From positions 558,001-622,000 of the forward strand of contig NZ_AORL01000021.1 of NCBI RefSeq assembly GCF_000383095.1: 64,000 nt of DNA, given 5' to 3'. Shown here piece after piece: positions 1-10,293 of this stretch. How positions within the stretch are numbered: position 1 is the stretch's first letter; each line of letters starts with the position of its first letter. The DNA comes from Sphingomonas sp. PR090111-T3T-6A. Its GTDB lineage: Bacteria; Pseudomonadota; Alphaproteobacteria; Sphingomonadales; Sphingomonadaceae. The notes beneath the pieces are model-generated. The model searched no databases. It was not told where the DNA came from and was given only the letters and a program-made list of their open reading frames with translations. The position numbers and the translations under genes are program-made.

Positions 1-1
1 G

Positions 2-1339
2 CTCGTGCTGCCGATGACGGGCACATCGGGCGAAGTCGGCAGCGGGGCGTTCGCGATGCTGCTGTTCGAGGATCTGGCACTGGTGCCGATCCTCTTCGCG
101 CTCGCGGCTCTGGGGCCGAATACGGGTGGCGGCTGGAGCGAGCTGGCGTCGACGCTGCTCTCCGGCGGCCTCACCGTCCTGCTGTTGCTCGTGGCCGGGC
201 GCTTCGCCCTGCCCCCGCTCTTCGCGCAGGCCGCGCGAACCAAGAGCCCCGAACTGTTCCTCGCGATCAGCCTGCTCGTCGTCATCCTCGCCTCGATCGC
301 GACGACCGCCGCGGGGCTTTCGCCCATTGTCGGCGCGCTGCTCGCCGGCCTGCTCATCGCCGAGACCGAGTATCACACCGAGGTCGAGGTCATCACCGCG
401 CCCTTCCGGGGCCTCGCGCTCGGCGTGTTCCTCATCACGGTCGGCATGAGCATCGACATCGCCGCGCTCACCGCGCAATGGGGGACGCTGGCGCTCGCGG
501 TGGCCGGCGTGGTGCTCGCCAAGTCGGTGGTGACGGCGCTGCTGCTCCGGCTCTCGGGCACGCGGCCGGGCGTCGCGGTCGAGACCGGGCTGCTGATGGC
601 CTCACCGTCGGAGACCACGCTGATCGTGCTCGGCGGCGCGCAGGCCGGAGGCCTCGTCCAGCCCGACGCTGCCGCCTTCTGGCAGACGGTGACCGCCATC
701 GGCCTCACCATCACGCCGCTGCTCGCCCGTCTCGGCCGCGATGTCGCGCGCCGCGTCGAGCGCCGCCAGACCCGCGAGACCGCGACCATCCCCGAGCCCG
801 GCCCCGCCGCGCGCGTGCTGATCGTCGGCTTTGGCCGCGTCGGGCGGCTCGTCGCCTCGATGCTCACCGCGCATGACCGGCCCTATCTGGCGGTCGATGC
901 TGACATCGACGCCGTTTCGGCCGCGCGGAAGGAAGGGTTCGCGGTGCTGTTCGGCGACGCCAGCCGCGCCGAGATGATCGACCGTCTGGGCCTCAACCGT
1001 GCCGCCGCCGTGGTGCTGACGATGGACGATCCGGTGCAGCAGCTCCGCCTTACCCGTCGCATCCGCGATGCCCATCGCGACCTGCCGATCATCGTCCGCG
1101 CCCGCGATGCGGGCCACGCCGCCCAGCTCTACCGCGCCGGCGCGACCGACGCGGTGCCCGAGCAGCTCGAAAGCTCGTTCCAGCTCTCCGAAGCGGTGCT
1201 GACCGAGATCGGCGTGGCCGTCGGCCCGGTGATCGCCTCCATCCACGAGAAGCGCGCCGAGCAGCGCGCGTCGATCATGGAGATGGGAGGCCTGAGCGAG
1301 GCCCCGAAAGAACGCGGTCGCCGGATGCCGGAGGCCTGA
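2..1339 (+). CDS. CPA2/Kef-type cation:proton antiporter, C-terminal part
   Basis: This is the C-terminal 445 residues of a monovalent cation:proton antiporter; the 5' end lies outside the window, and the frame is open from base 2. The first ~240 residues are hydrophobic membrane segments with the Kef-like stretch FAMLLFEDLALVPIL near the beginning. A cytoplasmic TrkA-N/RCK domain follows, with the nucleotide-binding motif VLIVGFGRVGRL around residue 275. In this family the RCK domain gates K+ or H+ exchange in response to NAD(H) or glutathione adducts. The gene ends head-on against alaS, with a hairpin between them. Family assignment is solid, but ion specificity and Kef subtype cannot be told from this part. 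Confidence 0.88.
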   Translation, partial: LVLPMTGTSGEVGSGAFAMLLFEDLALVPILFALAALGPNTGGGWSELASTLLSGGLTVLLLLVAGRFALPPLFAQAARTKSPELFLAISLLVVILASIATTAAGLSPIVGALLAGLLIAETEYHTEVEVITAPFRGLALGVFLITVGMSIDIAALTAQWGTLALAVAGVVLAKSVVTALLLRLSGTRPGVAVETGLLMASPSETTLIVLGGAQAGGLVQPDAAAFWQTVTAIGLTITPLLARLGRDVARRVERRQTRETATIPEPGPAARVLIVGFGRVGRLVASMLTAHDRPYLAVDADIDAVSAARKEGFAVLFGDASRAEMIDRLGLNRAAAVVLTMDDPVQQLRLTRRIRDAHRDLPIIVRARDAGHAAQLYRAGATDAVPEQLESSFQLSEAVLTEIGVAVGPVIASIHEKRAEQRASIMEMGGLSEAPKERGRRMPEA

Positions 1340-1422
1340 GCGGAGGCGTTCGCTTTAGGTCAGGCGTCGACCTTCCCGAGCGCTGCGAGAACCGGTCGTA
1401 ATCATCCGCTCTGCATTGTGAT

Positions 1423-1457
1423 GGCCACGGGTTGCGGAATGCCTGCGCCCCGTGGCC
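1423..1457. terminator. hairpin between antiporter gene and alaS
   Basis: A perfect 9-bp inverted repeat (GGCCACGGG at 1423-1431, CCCGTGGCC at 1449-1457) with a 17-nt loop lies between two convergent genes, starting about 7 bases beyond the alaS stop. There is no clear T-run on either strand, so a canonical intrinsic terminator is not proven. Its position fits a shared terminator or an mRNA 3'-end stabiliser. Confidence 0.45.
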
Positions 1458-1463
1458 CTTATA

Positions 1464-4124
1464 TCAAGCCGCGACCGTCTCCAGCGCGGCGCGAACAGCG
1501 GCGACAGCATCGGCCGCCTTGTCGCCATCCGGGCCGCCGCCCTGCGCCATGTCCGGACGGCCGCCGCCGCCCTGCCCGCCGAGCGCCGCGACTGCGGCCT
1601 TAACGAGATCGACCGCGCTGCGGCTGTCCTTCAGATCGTCGGTGACGCCGACCGCGACCGAGCCGCGCCCTTCGTTCACCGCGACCAGCACGGCCACGCC
1701 CGAACCCAGCTTCTGCTTGGCCTCGTCGACCAGCCCGCGCAGGCTCTTGGGGTCGAGCCCCTCGATCACCTGACCCAGGAAGCCATGGCCGCCGACCTGC
1801 TCGACCGCCTGCTCGGCCTTGGCCGAACCGCCGCCGCCCAGCGCCAGCGCCTTCTTCGCGTCGGCCAGTTCACGCTCCAGACGGCGGCGCTCCTCGACCA
1901 GCGCGGCGATGCGCGCGGGCACCTCCTCGGGCGAAGCCTTCAGCGTCGCGGCGGCTTCCTTCAGACGATCCTCACGACCGGTCAGCCACTGGCGCGCGGC
2001 CTCACCGGTCAGCGCCTCGATACGACGGACGCCCGACGAGACGGCGCTCTCCGACACGATCTTGAACAGCGCGATGTCGCCCAGCGCCGACACATGCGTG
2101 CCGCCGCACAGCTCGACCGAATAGGTGCCGTGCTCGCCGACATGGCCCATCGAGAGCACGCGGACCTCGTCGCCATATTTTTCGCCGAACAACGCCATGG
2201 CACCCGCCGCGATCGCGTCGTCGGGCGTCATCAGCCGCGTGCCGACCTGCGCGTTCTCGCGGACCTGCCGGTTCACCTCGGCCTCGACCGCGGCGATCTC
2301 CTGCACGGTCATCGCCTTCTGGTGCGCGAAGTCGAAACGCAGGCGATCGGCGGCCACGAGGCTGCCCTTCTGCGACACATGCTTGCCGAGATGGTTACGC
2401 AGCGCCGCATGCAGCAGGTGCGTCGCCGAGTGATTGGCGCGGACCTCGTTGCGATGCTCGACATCCACCTTGAGATGGACGGCATCGCCCACCTTCACCT
2501 CGCCGCCCTCGATCACGGCACGGTGCGCGTGGAGGCGGCCGAGCGGCTTCGGCGTATCGGTCACTTCGGCTTCGAAGCCCGCATCGCCGGTGATGACGCC
2601 AACGTCGCCGACCTGGCCGCCGCTCTCGCCATAGAAGGGCGTCTGGTTGGTGAGGATGAACACCTCGTCGCCGGTCTGCGCGGCCTTCACGCGCTCGCCG
2701 TCGCGCACGAGGGCGACGACGCTGCCCTCGCCCTCGGTGGTCGAGTAACCGACGAACTCGGTGCCGCCGAGTTCCTCGGCGATGTCGAACCACACCTCGT
2801 CCGACGCCTTCTCGCCCGAGCCCTTCCAGGCCGCGCGGGCCGCCGCCTTCTGCTCGGCCATCGCAGCGTCGAAGCCGGCACGGTCGACCTCAAGGCCCTG
2901 CGCCCGGAGCGCGTCCTCGGTCAGATCATAGGGGAAGCCATAGGTGTCGTAGAGCTTGAACGCGACCGACCCCGGCAGCGTCGCGCCCTCGCCCATGCCG
3001 GCGGTCGCCTCGTCGAGCAGGCGCAGGCCGTTGGCGAGCGTCTGGCGGAAGCGGGTCTCCTCCAGCTTCAGCGTCTCCTCGATCAGCGGCTGCGCGCGGA
3101 CCAGTTCCGGATAGGCGGCGCCCATCTCGGCCACCAGCGACGGCACGAGGCGGTGCATCAGCGGCTCGGCTGCGCCCAGCAGATGCGCGTGGCGCATCGC
3201 GCGGCGCATGATCCGGCGCAGCACATAGCCGCGGCCTTCGTTCGCCGGCAGCACGCCGTCTGCCACGAGGAAACCCGAGGCCCGCAGATGGTCGGCGATC
3301 ACGCGGTGCGACGCCTTCTGTGCGCCATCGGTACGTGTCTTGGTCAGCTCGCCCGAGGCAGCGATCAGCGCGCGGAACGTGTCGGTGTCATAATTGTCGT
3401 GGACGCCCTGGAGCACGGCGGCGGCGCGCTCCAGCCCCATGCCGGTGTCGATCGACGGGCGCGGCAAGGCGAGCCGCGTCTCGGCGTCGACCTGCTCATA
3501 TTGCATGAACACGAGGTTCCAGATCTCGACGAATCGGTCGCCATCCTCGTCCGGGCTGCCGGGAGGGCCGCCGGGGATGTGATCGCCATGGTCCCAGAAT
3601 ATCTCCGAGCAGGGGCCGCACGGGCCGGTGTCGCCCATCGACCAGAAATTGTCGCTGGTCGGGATGCGGATGATGCGGCTGTCGGGCAGGCCCGCGATCT
3701 TCTTCCACAGATCGAAGGCTTCGTCGTCCGTGTGATAGACGGTGACGGTCAGCCGATCCCTGTCGAGGCCCCATTCCTTGTTGATGAGGGTCCAGGCGTT
3801 CAGGATCGCCTGTTCCTTGAAATAATCGCCGAACGAGAAATTGCCGAGCATCTCGAAGAAGGTGTGATGCCGCGCGGTGTAGCCGACATTGTCGAGGTCG
3901 TTATGCTTGCCGCCCGCGCGCACGCACTTCTGCGACGAGGTCGCCGTCGAATAGGGGCGCGTCTCCAGCCCGGTGAAGACGTTCTTGAACGGCACCATGC
4001 CCGCGTTGACGAACATCAGCGTCGGATCGTTATGCGGCACCAGCGGCGCCGAAGGCACGATCTGGTGCCCCTCACGGCCGAAGAAGTCGAGGAAGGAGCG
4101 GCGGATGTCGTTCGTCGATGTCAT
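1464..4124 (-). CDS. alaS: alanyl-tRNA synthetase
   Basis: This 886-residue cytoplasmic enzyme charges tRNA-Ala. The N-terminal aminoacylation domain (about residues 1-400) begins with the family-typical [15 protein letters not shown] and contains [10 protein letters not shown]. The editing domain carries the zinc-binding CGGTH motif near residue 660, and the C-terminal DHHA1/C-Ala domain contains the glycine-rich [16 protein letters not shown]. Length is normal for a bacterial AlaS. The start at MTSTND sits 41 bases after the stop of the M24 peptidase gene on the same strand, so cotranscription is possible. The long open frame on the opposite strand is a high-GC shadow. Confidence 0.98.
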   Translation of the reverse strand: MTSTNDIRRSFLDFFGREGHQIVPSAPLVPHNDPTLMFVNAGMVPFKNVFTGLETRPYSTATSSQKCVRAGGKHNDLDNVGYTARHHTFFEMLGNFSFGDYFKEQAILNAWTLINKEWGLDRDRLTVTVYHTDDEAFDLWKKIAGLPDSRIIRIPTSDNFWSMGDTGPCGPCSEIFWDHGDHIPGGPPGSPDEDGDRFVEIWNLVFMQYEQVDAETRLALPRPSIDTGMGLERAAAVLQGVHDNYDTDTFRALIAASGELTKTRTDGAQKASHRVIADHLRASGFLVADGVLPANEGRGYVLRRIMRRAMRHAHLLGAAEPLMHRLVPSLVAEMGAAYPELVRAQPLIEETLKLEETRFRQTLANGLRLLDEATAGMGEGATLPGSVAFKLYDTYGFPYDLTEDALRAQGLEVDRAGFDAAMAEQKAAARAAWKGSGEKASDEVWFDIAEELGGTEFVGYSTTEGEGSVVALVRDGERVKAAQTGDEVFILTNQTPFYGESGGQVGDVGVITGDAGFEAEVTDTPKPLGRLHAHRAVIEGGEVKVGDAVHLKVDVEHRNEVRANHSATHLLHAALRNHLGKHVSQKGSLVAADRLRFDFAHQKAMTVQEIAAVEAEVNRQVRENAQVGTRLMTPDDAIAAGAMALFGEKYGDEVRVLSMGHVGEHGTYSVELCGGTHVSALGDIALFKIVSESAVSSGVRRIEALTGEAARQWLTGREDRLKEAAATLKASPEEVPARIAALVEERRRLERELADAKKALALGGGGSAKAEQAVEQVGGHGFLGQVIEGLDPKSLRGLVDEAKQKLGSGVAVLVAVNEGRGSVAVGVTDDLKDSRSAVDLVKAAVAALGGQGGGGRPDMAQGGGPDGDKAADAVAAVRAALETVAA

Positions 4125-4165
4125 GCGCGCGATTTAAGCGAGGGCGTGCGGCGGCACAAGCAAGC

Positions 4166-5434
4166 TTACACGGGTTGATCGATCGAGGCCGGCGGCGTCG
4201 AAAACCAGCGCGGGCCAGCCTCGGTCATATGGAAGCAATCCTCCAGCCGGACGCCGAATTCGCCGGGGATGTAGAGGCCCGGTTCGTCCGAAAAGCACAT
4301 GCCCGCCGCCAATCGCGTCTGCTCACCATGGACGAGGTTGACCGGCTCATGCCCGTCGAGCCCGATGCCATGGCCTGTGCGATGCGAGAGCCCCGGCAAG
4401 GCGTAGCGCGGGCCATAGCCGAGGCTCTCGTAATAGCGCCGTACCGCGTCGTCGACCTCGCCCGCCGGCGTGCCGATCTTCGCTGCCTCGAAGGCGACTT
4501 GCTGGCCGCGATGGACCTGTTCCCACACTTGCCGCTGCCGCGCGCTCGGCCTGCCGAGCACGAAGGTGCGCGACACGTCGGACTGATAGCCCTGCACCGT
4601 GCAACCGCAGTCCATGAGAACGATACCGCCATCGCGCGCCATCTGCCGCTCGTGCGACCCGTGCGGGAGGGCCGCCGCAGCGTCCATCAGCACCAGCGAA
4701 AATTCAGGCGATCCGCCCAGCGCGACCGTCGCCTCGTCCATCATCCGGGAGACGTCGGCCGGCGTCATGCCGGGCTTCACACGCGGAATCACATAGCGAT
4801 AGGCGGCGATGGTGACGTCCGTGGCACGCTGCATCAGCGCGATCTCGGCGGACGATTTCATCATGCGGCATCCGCGCACCACCGGAGCGCCGGAGACGAT
4901 GCGCGCCTGGGGCAAGGCCTTCATCAGCCCGTCCACCGCGAAATAGCGAACCGTCTCCTCGATCGCGATGGCCCCGCCGGCCAGCTTGCGATCGGTCAAT
5001 ATGGCCGCGACCAGAGCGAGCGGATTTTCATCCTCTTCCCACACGCGGACTTCGGCGGGCACCGCGAGCGTCTGGCGAACCGAAGGCTCCTCGAAGAAAG
5101 GCGTTACGATCGCGATCTCCCCGTCGACAGGGATGACAGCCGCCGTCAGACGCTCGCTTCGATGCCATTCGATGCCCATGAAATAGATCAGGGACGCCCC
5201 AGGCTCCACGAGCAGCGCCGAGATCCCCTGAGCCCGCATGAGGCGGCGCGCCTTCTCGATCCGTGCCTCGCGTTCTTCCTTCGAGATCGGGGCGGGACCG
5301 CCGGCAAGCGGGGCCAGCCCGGTCAGGCCGGTCGCCTTTCCGGCCCATCCGGCGCCAGGCAGCGTCAACGCCGCGCCGACGAGAACCATGCCGCCGAGGA
5401 CGCTTCTCCGCCCGACCGGTTCACGCATAGACAT
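4166..5434 (-). CDS. Tat-exported M24 family metallopeptidase (Xaa-Pro aminopeptidase-like)
   Basis: This 422-residue protein has an N-terminal twin-arginine signal (GRRSVLGG followed by a hydrophobic run ending in GWA), so it is probably exported folded to the periplasm. A creatinase/prolidase N-terminal domain precedes the pita-bread M24 catalytic domain. All five expected metal ligands are visible: Asp in MDCGC, Asp in SDVSRT, His in TGHGIG, Glu in DEPGLY and Glu in RLED. Known members remove residues N-terminal to proline or cleave related dipeptides. Its start overlaps the stop of the upstream glutathione-transferase gene by 14 bases, which suggests translational coupling. The natural substrate is unknown. 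Confidence 0.88.
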   Translation of the reverse strand: MSMREPVGRRSVLGGMVLVGAALTLPGAGWAGKATGLTGLAPLAGGPAPISKEEREARIEKARRLMRAQGISALLVEPGASLIYFMGIEWHRSERLTAAVIPVDGEIAIVTPFFEEPSVRQTLAVPAEVRVWEEDENPLALVAAILTDRKLAGGAIAIEETVRYFAVDGLMKALPQARIVSGAPVVRGCRMMKSSAEIALMQRATDVTIAAYRYVIPRVKPGMTPADVSRMMDEATVALGGSPEFSLVLMDAAAALPHGSHERQMARDGGIVLMDCGCTVQGYQSDVSRTFVLGRPSARQRQVWEQVHRGQQVAFEAAKIGTPAGEVDDAVRRYYESLGYGPRYALPGLSHRTGHGIGLDGHEPVNLVHGEQTRLAAGMCFSDEPGLYIPGEFGVRLEDCFHMTEAGPRWFSTPPASIDQPV

Positions 5435-6044
5435 AGGGACCTCCTCGATTCAGGGCGGTGCGATAGGCCGGACGCGCATGGATCCGCTCCAGCCATGCTA
5501 GCAGGCGCGGATATTGCCGGTCGAGGCCGGCCCGCTGGGTAGCTGCTTCGAGCGGGAAACTCATCATCACGTCCGCGGCGGTGAAGGCGTCCCCGGCGAA
5601 CCAGTCGCGCCCGGCCAATTCGGCTTCGAGCCAACGCAGATGGGTCGCGAACATCCTGAGGAGCGGCCCGCGCGCCGGCCGGCCGAGCAACCCCAGACGG
5701 CGCACCACCAGAAGCGCGAGCAGCGGCGGCATCATCGAGCCTTCCGCATAATGGAGATATTGCCGCCAGCGCTGCGCCGCGATCGGATCGGCCGGAGGGC
5801 CGAGGCGGCCATCCGCCCGCGCCACCAGATATTCGACGATCGCGCCGGTTTCGACCAGCGCCAGCCCGTCCACCTCGACGATTGGCGCCTTGCCGAGTGG
5901 ATGGATGCGGCGAAGCTCGGGAGGCGCCAGCAGCGTCTTCGGATCGCGCTCGTAACGCCGGATCTCGAATGGAAGGCCCAACTCCTCCAGCAGCCACAGC
6001 ACCCTCTGCGACCGGCTGTTCTGGAGATGATGGACGAAGATCAT
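5421..6044 (-). CDS. glutathione S-transferase family protein
   Basis: This 207-residue protein has a thioredoxin-fold N-terminal domain (IFVHHLQNSRSQRVLWLLEE, then HPLGKAPIVEVDG with the cis-proline, then the ETGAIVEYL glutathione-contact region) and a helical C-terminal domain. Members conjugate or reduce electrophiles with glutathione in the cytoplasm. I place the start at MIFVHH because the fold begins there; an in-frame start 17 codons earlier would only add a non-conserved leader. The gene lies downstream of the recA terminator hairpin and overlaps the M24 peptidase gene, so those two probably form a small operon. Class and substrate are not determinable. Confidence 0.88.
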   Translation of the reverse strand: MIFVHHLQNSRSQRVLWLLEELGLPFEIRRYERDPKTLLAPPELRRIHPLGKAPIVEVDGLALVETGAIVEYLVARADGRLGPPADPIAAQRWRQYLHYAEGSMMPPLLALLVVRRLGLLGRPARGPLLRMFATHLRWLEAELAGRDWFAGDAFTAADVMMSFPLEAATQRAGLDRQYPRLLAWLERIHARPAYRTALNRGGPYVYA

Positions 6045-6140
6045 GGCGCGGCTCCCGACCCCGGCTGGGGAAGCCGGAAGACCTCCGGCCGACAAATTTC
6101 ATGGACGAGCGCGAGAGGATTGAGAACGGGAAATCGTCAA

Positions 6141-6173
6141 CGGCCGCGCACCCCGCCAAGAGGTGCGCGGTCG
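6141..6173 (-). terminator. recA transcription terminator hairpin
   Basis: An inverted repeat (6141-6152 with 6162-6173) lies 8 bases after the recA stop codon. It has nine perfect G/C-rich pairs next to the loop, then one mismatch and two more pairs, with a 9-nt loop. The minus-strand sequence after the stem begins with TT but has no long T-run, so termination efficiency is uncertain. It separates recA from the glutathione-transferase gene. Confidence 0.55.
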
Positions 6174-6180
6174 TTCGTGG

Positions 6181-7266
6181 TCAGAGGTCGTCGTCAGGCT
6201 CCGGACCCGTCATCATGGTTTCGGCGACATCGTCGGTCTTCGACCGGATCGCCTTTTCCAGCTTGGCCGCCAGCTCGGGATTTTCCTTGAGATAGGTCTT
6301 GGCGTTCTCGCGGCCCTGGCCGATGCGGATCGAATCGTAGGAGAACCACGCGCCCGACTTCTCGACCAGCCCGGCCTTCACCCCGATGTCGAGCAGTTCG
6401 CCGATCTTCGAGATGCCCTCGCCATACATGATGTCGAACTCGACCTGCTTGAACGGCGGGGCGACCTTGTTCTTCACCACCTTCACGCGGGTGGAGCTGC
6501 CGATGATGTCGTCCTTGTCCTTGATCTGACCGGTGCGGCGGATGTCGAGGCGGACCGAGGCGTAGAATTTCAGCGCGTTGCCGCCCGTCGTCGTCTCCGG
6601 GTTGCCGTACATCACGCCGATCTTCATGCGGAGCTGGTTGATGAAGATCACCATGCAGCGCGAGCGGCTGATCGAGCCGGTGAGCTTGCGCAGCGACTGC
6701 GACATCAGGCGCGCCTGAAGGCCGACATGGCTGTCGCCCATCTCGCCCTCGATTTCCGCCCTCGGCACCAGCGCGGCGACCGAATCGACCACCAGCACGT
6801 CGATCGCGTTCGAGCGGACCAGCGTGTCGGTGATTTCCAGCGCCTGCTCGCCGGTATCCGGCTGCGAGACGATCAGCTCGTCGATGTTGACGCCCAGCTT
6901 CTTGGCATAGACCGGGTCGAGCGCATGCTCGGCATCGACGAAGGCCGCCGTGCCGCCATTCTTCTGCGCTTCCGCGATCACATGGAGCGCGAGCGTCGTC
7001 TTCCCCGAGCTTTCCGGGCCATAGACCTCGATCACGCGCCCGCGCGGCAGGCCGCCGACGCCAAGCGCGATGTCCAGCCCGAGAGAGCCGGTCGAGATCG
7101 CCTCGACCTGCATGGTTTCCTTGGAGCCCAGCCGCATGGCCGAGCCCTTGCCGAAGGCGCGATCGATCTGCGCCAGGGCGGCGTCGAGCGCCTTCTGCCT
7201 GTCCGAGATCGCCAGCTTGTCGATCATATCCGCGTTTGTCCCGATGACTTTGAGTGATGCGGCCAT
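6181..7266 (-). CDS. recA: recombinase RecA
   Basis: This 361-residue DNA recombinase forms ATP-dependent filaments on single-stranded DNA, catalyses strand exchange and triggers LexA self-cleavage. Walker A GPESSGKT is at residues 83-90, followed by the typical [10 protein letters not shown] and the MAW/L2 region ending [17 protein letters not shown]. The short acidic C-terminus (EPDDDL) is also typical. A ribosome-binding site (AGGGGA) precedes the ATG. A LexA box lies 86-100 bases upstream, so the gene should be SOS-regulated. The cckA gene and a small receiver gene lie upstream on the same strand, but recA appears to have its own promoter. Confidence 0.99.
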   Translation of the reverse strand: MAASLKVIGTNADMIDKLAISDRQKALDAALAQIDRAFGKGSAMRLGSKETMQVEAISTGSLGLDIALGVGGLPRGRVIEVYGPESSGKTTLALHVIAEAQKNGGTAAFVDAEHALDPVYAKKLGVNIDELIVSQPDTGEQALEITDTLVRSNAIDVLVVDSVAALVPRAEIEGEMGDSHVGLQARLMSQSLRKLTGSISRSRCMVIFINQLRMKIGVMYGNPETTTGGNALKFYASVRLDIRRTGQIKDKDDIIGSSTRVKVVKNKVAPPFKQVEFDIMYGEGISKIGELLDIGVKAGLVEKSGAWFSYDSIRIGQGRENAKTYLKENPELAAKLEKAIRSKTDDVAETMMTGPEPDDDL

Positions 7267-7351
7267 CTGCCTGTCCCCTCGTTAGAGCGAGCCTGCGCGG
7301 GCATCAATGCGCGGCGTCAACGAAGATGCGCGTACCACCTTCGTTCCAACA

Positions 7352-7366
7352 GAACAAGAGGGGAAC
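7352..7366 (-). promoter_or_regulatory. LexA (SOS) box upstream of recA
   Basis: On the minus strand this reads GTTCCCCTCTTGTTC, an exact match to the alphaproteobacterial LexA-binding direct repeat GTTC-N7-GTTC. It sits just after the stop of the small receiver gene and 86 bases before the recA start codon. Its last six bases, TTGTTC, could also serve as a -35 element, with TACGCG 17 bases further on as a weak -10. LexA would then block polymerase directly. A GTTC-N5-GAAC palindrome overlaps the downstream half (7343-7355). Confidence 0.85.
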
Positions 7367-7371
7367 AATCC

Positions 7372-7731
7372 TCAGGCTGGAGCAATCGCCCCGATGGCCT
7401 GCTCCACGCCGGACAAAGTGAACGGCTTGGCGAGAACGGGCGCCGAGGCGTGGCGCGCGGGCGGCGGCTCGGTATGGCCTCCCGTCGCCAGCATGAAGGG
7501 AATACCGCGATCGGCAAGCGCGTCGGCGACCGGCCAGCAGACCTCGTCGCGCAGATGCACGTCGACGATCGCCATGTCGAAACCGCCCTGCTCCACCCGC
7601 GCCAGCGCGCCGGAGACGCTATCCTCGGTCCCGGCGATCGCATGGCCGAGGACGTCGAGAAAATCCTCGAGCATCATCGCGATCAGCGATTCATCCTCCA
7701 CGATCAGGATCGAGTGACTGCTGCTTGTCAT
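7372..7731 (-). CDS. single-domain response regulator (receiver only)
   Basis: This 119-residue protein is a lone CheY-like receiver with no output domain. Acidic-pocket residues E12/D13, phospho-acceptor Asp57 (AIVDVHL), Thr83 and Lys102 are all present. The segment PFMLATGG resembles the PFxFATGY loop of FAT-GUY single-domain regulators known from the alphaproteobacterial general stress response, but the final aromatic is Gly here. I start at MTSSSHS; 12 further upstream codons are open but lie outside the fold. It follows cckA by 39 bases and precedes recA. It could take phosphate from CckA or from a stress kinase; neither is shown. Confidence 0.85.
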   Translation of the reverse strand: MTSSSHSILIVEDESLIAMMLEDFLDVLGHAIAGTEDSVSGALARVEQGGFDMAIVDVHLRDEVCWPVADALADRGIPFMLATGGHTEPPPARHASAPVLAKPFTLSGVEQAIGAIAPA

Positions 7732-7770
7732 AACCCCCGAGTAACCGTCGAAACCGTTGCAAGACAAGAT

Positions 7771-10251
7771 TTATTTCCGCTCCGTAGCGACCCGTGCATG
7801 GCGGGTGAGCGCGTCGCGCGCCGCTTCGGCGAGCTGCTGGACCGAGAAGGGCTTGGCGAGGAAGGACACATTCTCGATGTCGATCGAGCGGCGGAGCTGC
7901 TCCTCCGCATAGCCCGACATGAACAGGATCGGCAGATCGGGGAAGCGGCGACGGGCATGGCCGACCATCGTGGGGCCGTCCATCGTCGGCATCATCACGT
8001 CGGAGATGAGCAGGTCGAAGCCGCCCCCTTCCTCATCGGCGGCGACCTGCTCCAATATCTCCAGCGCTTCCTCGCCGTTCGACGCGGTGCGGACCTGATA
8101 GCCCTGCCGGGTCAGCGCGCGCTCGGCCACCGAGCGCACCATGTCCTCATCCTCGACGACGAGGATCGAGCCGGTGCCCCACAGTTCCTGCGGCGCCTGT
8201 TTCGGCGCAACCGGCTGCGCCTCGGCCGCCTCGCCGTGGAAGACGGGGAAGTAGATCACGAAGCTCGTGCCTTGCCCCATCTCCGAATCGGCGAAGATGA
8301 ACCCGCCCGACTGCTTGACGATGCCGTAGACCGTCGAGAGGCCGAGGCCCGTGCCCTTGCCGACGTCCTTGGTGGTGAAGAAGGGCTCGAAGATCTTGGG
8401 CAGCACGTCCGGCGGGATGCCGGTGCCGGTATCGGTGACGCTGATCGCGCTGTAATCGCCGATCGGCAGGATGTCGGCGCCCAGCCGGCGGACTTCCGCC
8501 GCCGTGACGGCATAGGTGCGGATCGTGAGCGTGCCGCCATGCGGCATCGCATCGCGCGCGTTCACGGCGAGGTTGACGATGACCTGCTCGAGCTGTCCCG
8601 GATCGGCCCGCACAGGCCCCAACGCACGGCCATGGTTGATGACGAGCTGCATGCTCTCGCCCATCAGGCGGCGCAGCAGGTTCGAGACTTCCGAAATGAC
8701 GTCCGGAAGCTGAAGCACCTGCGGGCGCAGCGTCTGCTGGCGCGAGAAGGCGAGGAGCTGGCGCGTCAGGCCCGCCGCCCGGTTGGCGTTGTGGCGGATC
8801 TGCTGGATGTCGTCATAGTCGCTGTCGCCGGGCGTGTGGCGCATCAGGATCAGGTCGCAATGGCCCAGCACGGCGGTGAGGATATTGTTGAAATCGTGGG
8901 CGACGCCGCCGGCGAGCTGCCCCACCGCCTGCATCTTGGTGGCCTGTGCGACCTGCCGCTGGAGCCGCCCTTCCTCCGCGCTGTCCTTGAGGCTGAGCAG
9001 CACCGACGCCTCCCCCAGCCCCCGCGCCGAAGCGACGGTGAGCGAGATCGGCTCGTCCGGCCGCGTGCGCAGGCGCACCGCGATATCGCCGGACAGGATC
9101 GGACCATGACCGAACGGCCCCGGCGCCGGCTTTGACGCTGCGAAACGCCGCACCGCGTCGGAGACGGCGGTCTTGTCCTCCTTGACCACGAGATCGCCCG
9201 GATAGACCGCGCGTTCCGCCTCGCCATGGCCAGCCGCCTGGAGGAAGGGCTCATTCTGGTAGAGGAAGCGCCCGTCCCGATCGATCAGCGCGAGGCCCAG
9301 CGGAAGCATCCCGAGGAGGCCATAGATGTCCGCCGGATTGGTCGAGTTCGATTCGGCCTGCTGCGCGGCGGGCTCGTCGAACAGCAGCATCGCGGCCGCG
9401 CCTGCCGCCAGCTCGCCATCGTCGAGCGGGATGTGGAGCAGGCGGAGCGGATCGCCCCCCTCCTCCTCGCGGGCGAAGCGGAGCGTGCCCTGCGCGTCCT
9501 GCACGAGGCAGGCGGCGAAATCCCGGCCGGTGCAATTCCCCGACTGGCTGCCCGTCGCGCGGACGGTGAACACCTTGTTGGCCACGAGGATACGGCCACG
9601 CTCGTCGATCAGCGCCGCCATCAGTCCGGCGCGGCCCAGCCGCTCGCCGAAGCCGCCGCCGACGAGGCGCAGCGCATCGGCCCGCCCCTCGCCGCGTCCG
9701 TCGCCGATCCGCCACATCAGATGATCCTCGCCGACGCCCGTACGGACGACGCGGAGATGGATGCGGGTCGCGCCGAGCTGCGTCTCCGCCTCGCCGTCGC
9801 GCCAGGCGGAGCGGCCGGCGCCGGCGATCGTCTCGGCATAGAGATCGAGCCCCGGCAGCATCGGCGGCGTCGAGCCGGGCCCGAAGCGATCCGTATAAGC
9901 GAGGTTGGCCGCGACGAGCTTGCCCGCGCGATCGGTGATCGCGGCCGGGTCTTCGGTCGCGTCCAATGCTGCGCGCAGCAGAGCGCGATCCGGCCGGGGT
10001 GCCGTGCGCTCGACCGAGAAGCCCAAGCGGCTGCGTGCGACGATGATGGCCGCGGTCGCGATCGCCGCGAAGCCGACGACGAAGCCGATGGCGAAACGCC
10101 AGTCCCCCGCCGCGCGGGCCAGCATCACCGACGAGGCGACGCCGAGGCCCATCACTCCGATCGCGATCAGCCGGTCTGCGGAGCGCCCCGGCCGGGCCGG
10201 CGCCGCGGCGCGTAGCGGGAGGGCATCGATACGGGGGACGAAGGAACGCAT
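7771..10251 (-). CDS. cckA: cell-cycle hybrid histidine kinase CckA
   Basis: This 826-residue membrane kinase has two N-terminal transmembrane segments (about residues 28-75), PAS-type sensor regions (about 88-170 and 310-430), a DHp domain with phospho-acceptor His452 in the CckA-like [17 protein letters not shown], an HATPase domain (about 550-670) and a receiver with Asp751 in ISDVMMP. In Alphaproteobacteria CckA passes phosphate through ChpT to CtrA and CpdR, controlling division, motility and other processes. The gene runs from 42 bases after the M13 peptidase stop towards the small receiver gene. The call rests on the highly conserved DHp sequence and the overall domain order. Confidence 0.93.
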   Translation of the reverse strand: MRSFVPRIDALPLRAAAPARPGRSADRLIAIGVMGLGVASSVMLARAAGDWRFAIGFVVGFAAIATAAIIVARSRLGFSVERTAPRPDRALLRAALDATEDPAAITDRAGKLVAANLAYTDRFGPGSTPPMLPGLDLYAETIAGAGRSAWRDGEAETQLGATRIHLRVVRTGVGEDHLMWRIGDGRGEGRADALRLVGGGFGERLGRAGLMAALIDERGRILVANKVFTVRATGSQSGNCTGRDFAACLVQDAQGTLRFAREEEGGDPLRLLHIPLDDGELAAGAAAMLLFDEPAAQQAESNSTNPADIYGLLGMLPLGLALIDRDGRFLYQNEPFLQAAGHGEAERAVYPGDLVVKEDKTAVSDAVRRFAASKPAPGPFGHGPILSGDIAVRLRTRPDEPISLTVASARGLGEASVLLSLKDSAEEGRLQRQVAQATKMQAVGQLAGGVAHDFNNILTAVLGHCDLILMRHTPGDSDYDDIQQIRHNANRAAGLTRQLLAFSRQQTLRPQVLQLPDVISEVSNLLRRLMGESMQLVINHGRALGPVRADPGQLEQVIVNLAVNARDAMPHGGTLTIRTYAVTAAEVRRLGADILPIGDYSAISVTDTGTGIPPDVLPKIFEPFFTTKDVGKGTGLGLSTVYGIVKQSGGFIFADSEMGQGTSFVIYFPVFHGEAAEAQPVAPKQAPQELWGTGSILVVEDEDMVRSVAERALTRQGYQVRTASNGEEALEILEQVAADEEGGGFDLLISDVMMPTMDGPTMVGHARRRFPDLPILFMSGYAEEQLRRSIDIENVSFLAKPFSVQQLAEAARDALTRHARVATERK

Positions 10252-10293
10252 GCCCCTTCTTCCGCCGCCGGACGTCCTCCCGTCAATCCGCGC

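Noticed and set aside
1452-4178. Long open frame (about 900 codons) antisense to alaS, and many similar ones opposite other genes
   Set aside because: High third-position GC leaves the antisense frame open. The sequence is low-complexity Arg/Ala/His-rich without any domain, while the opposite strand encodes a clear AlaS.
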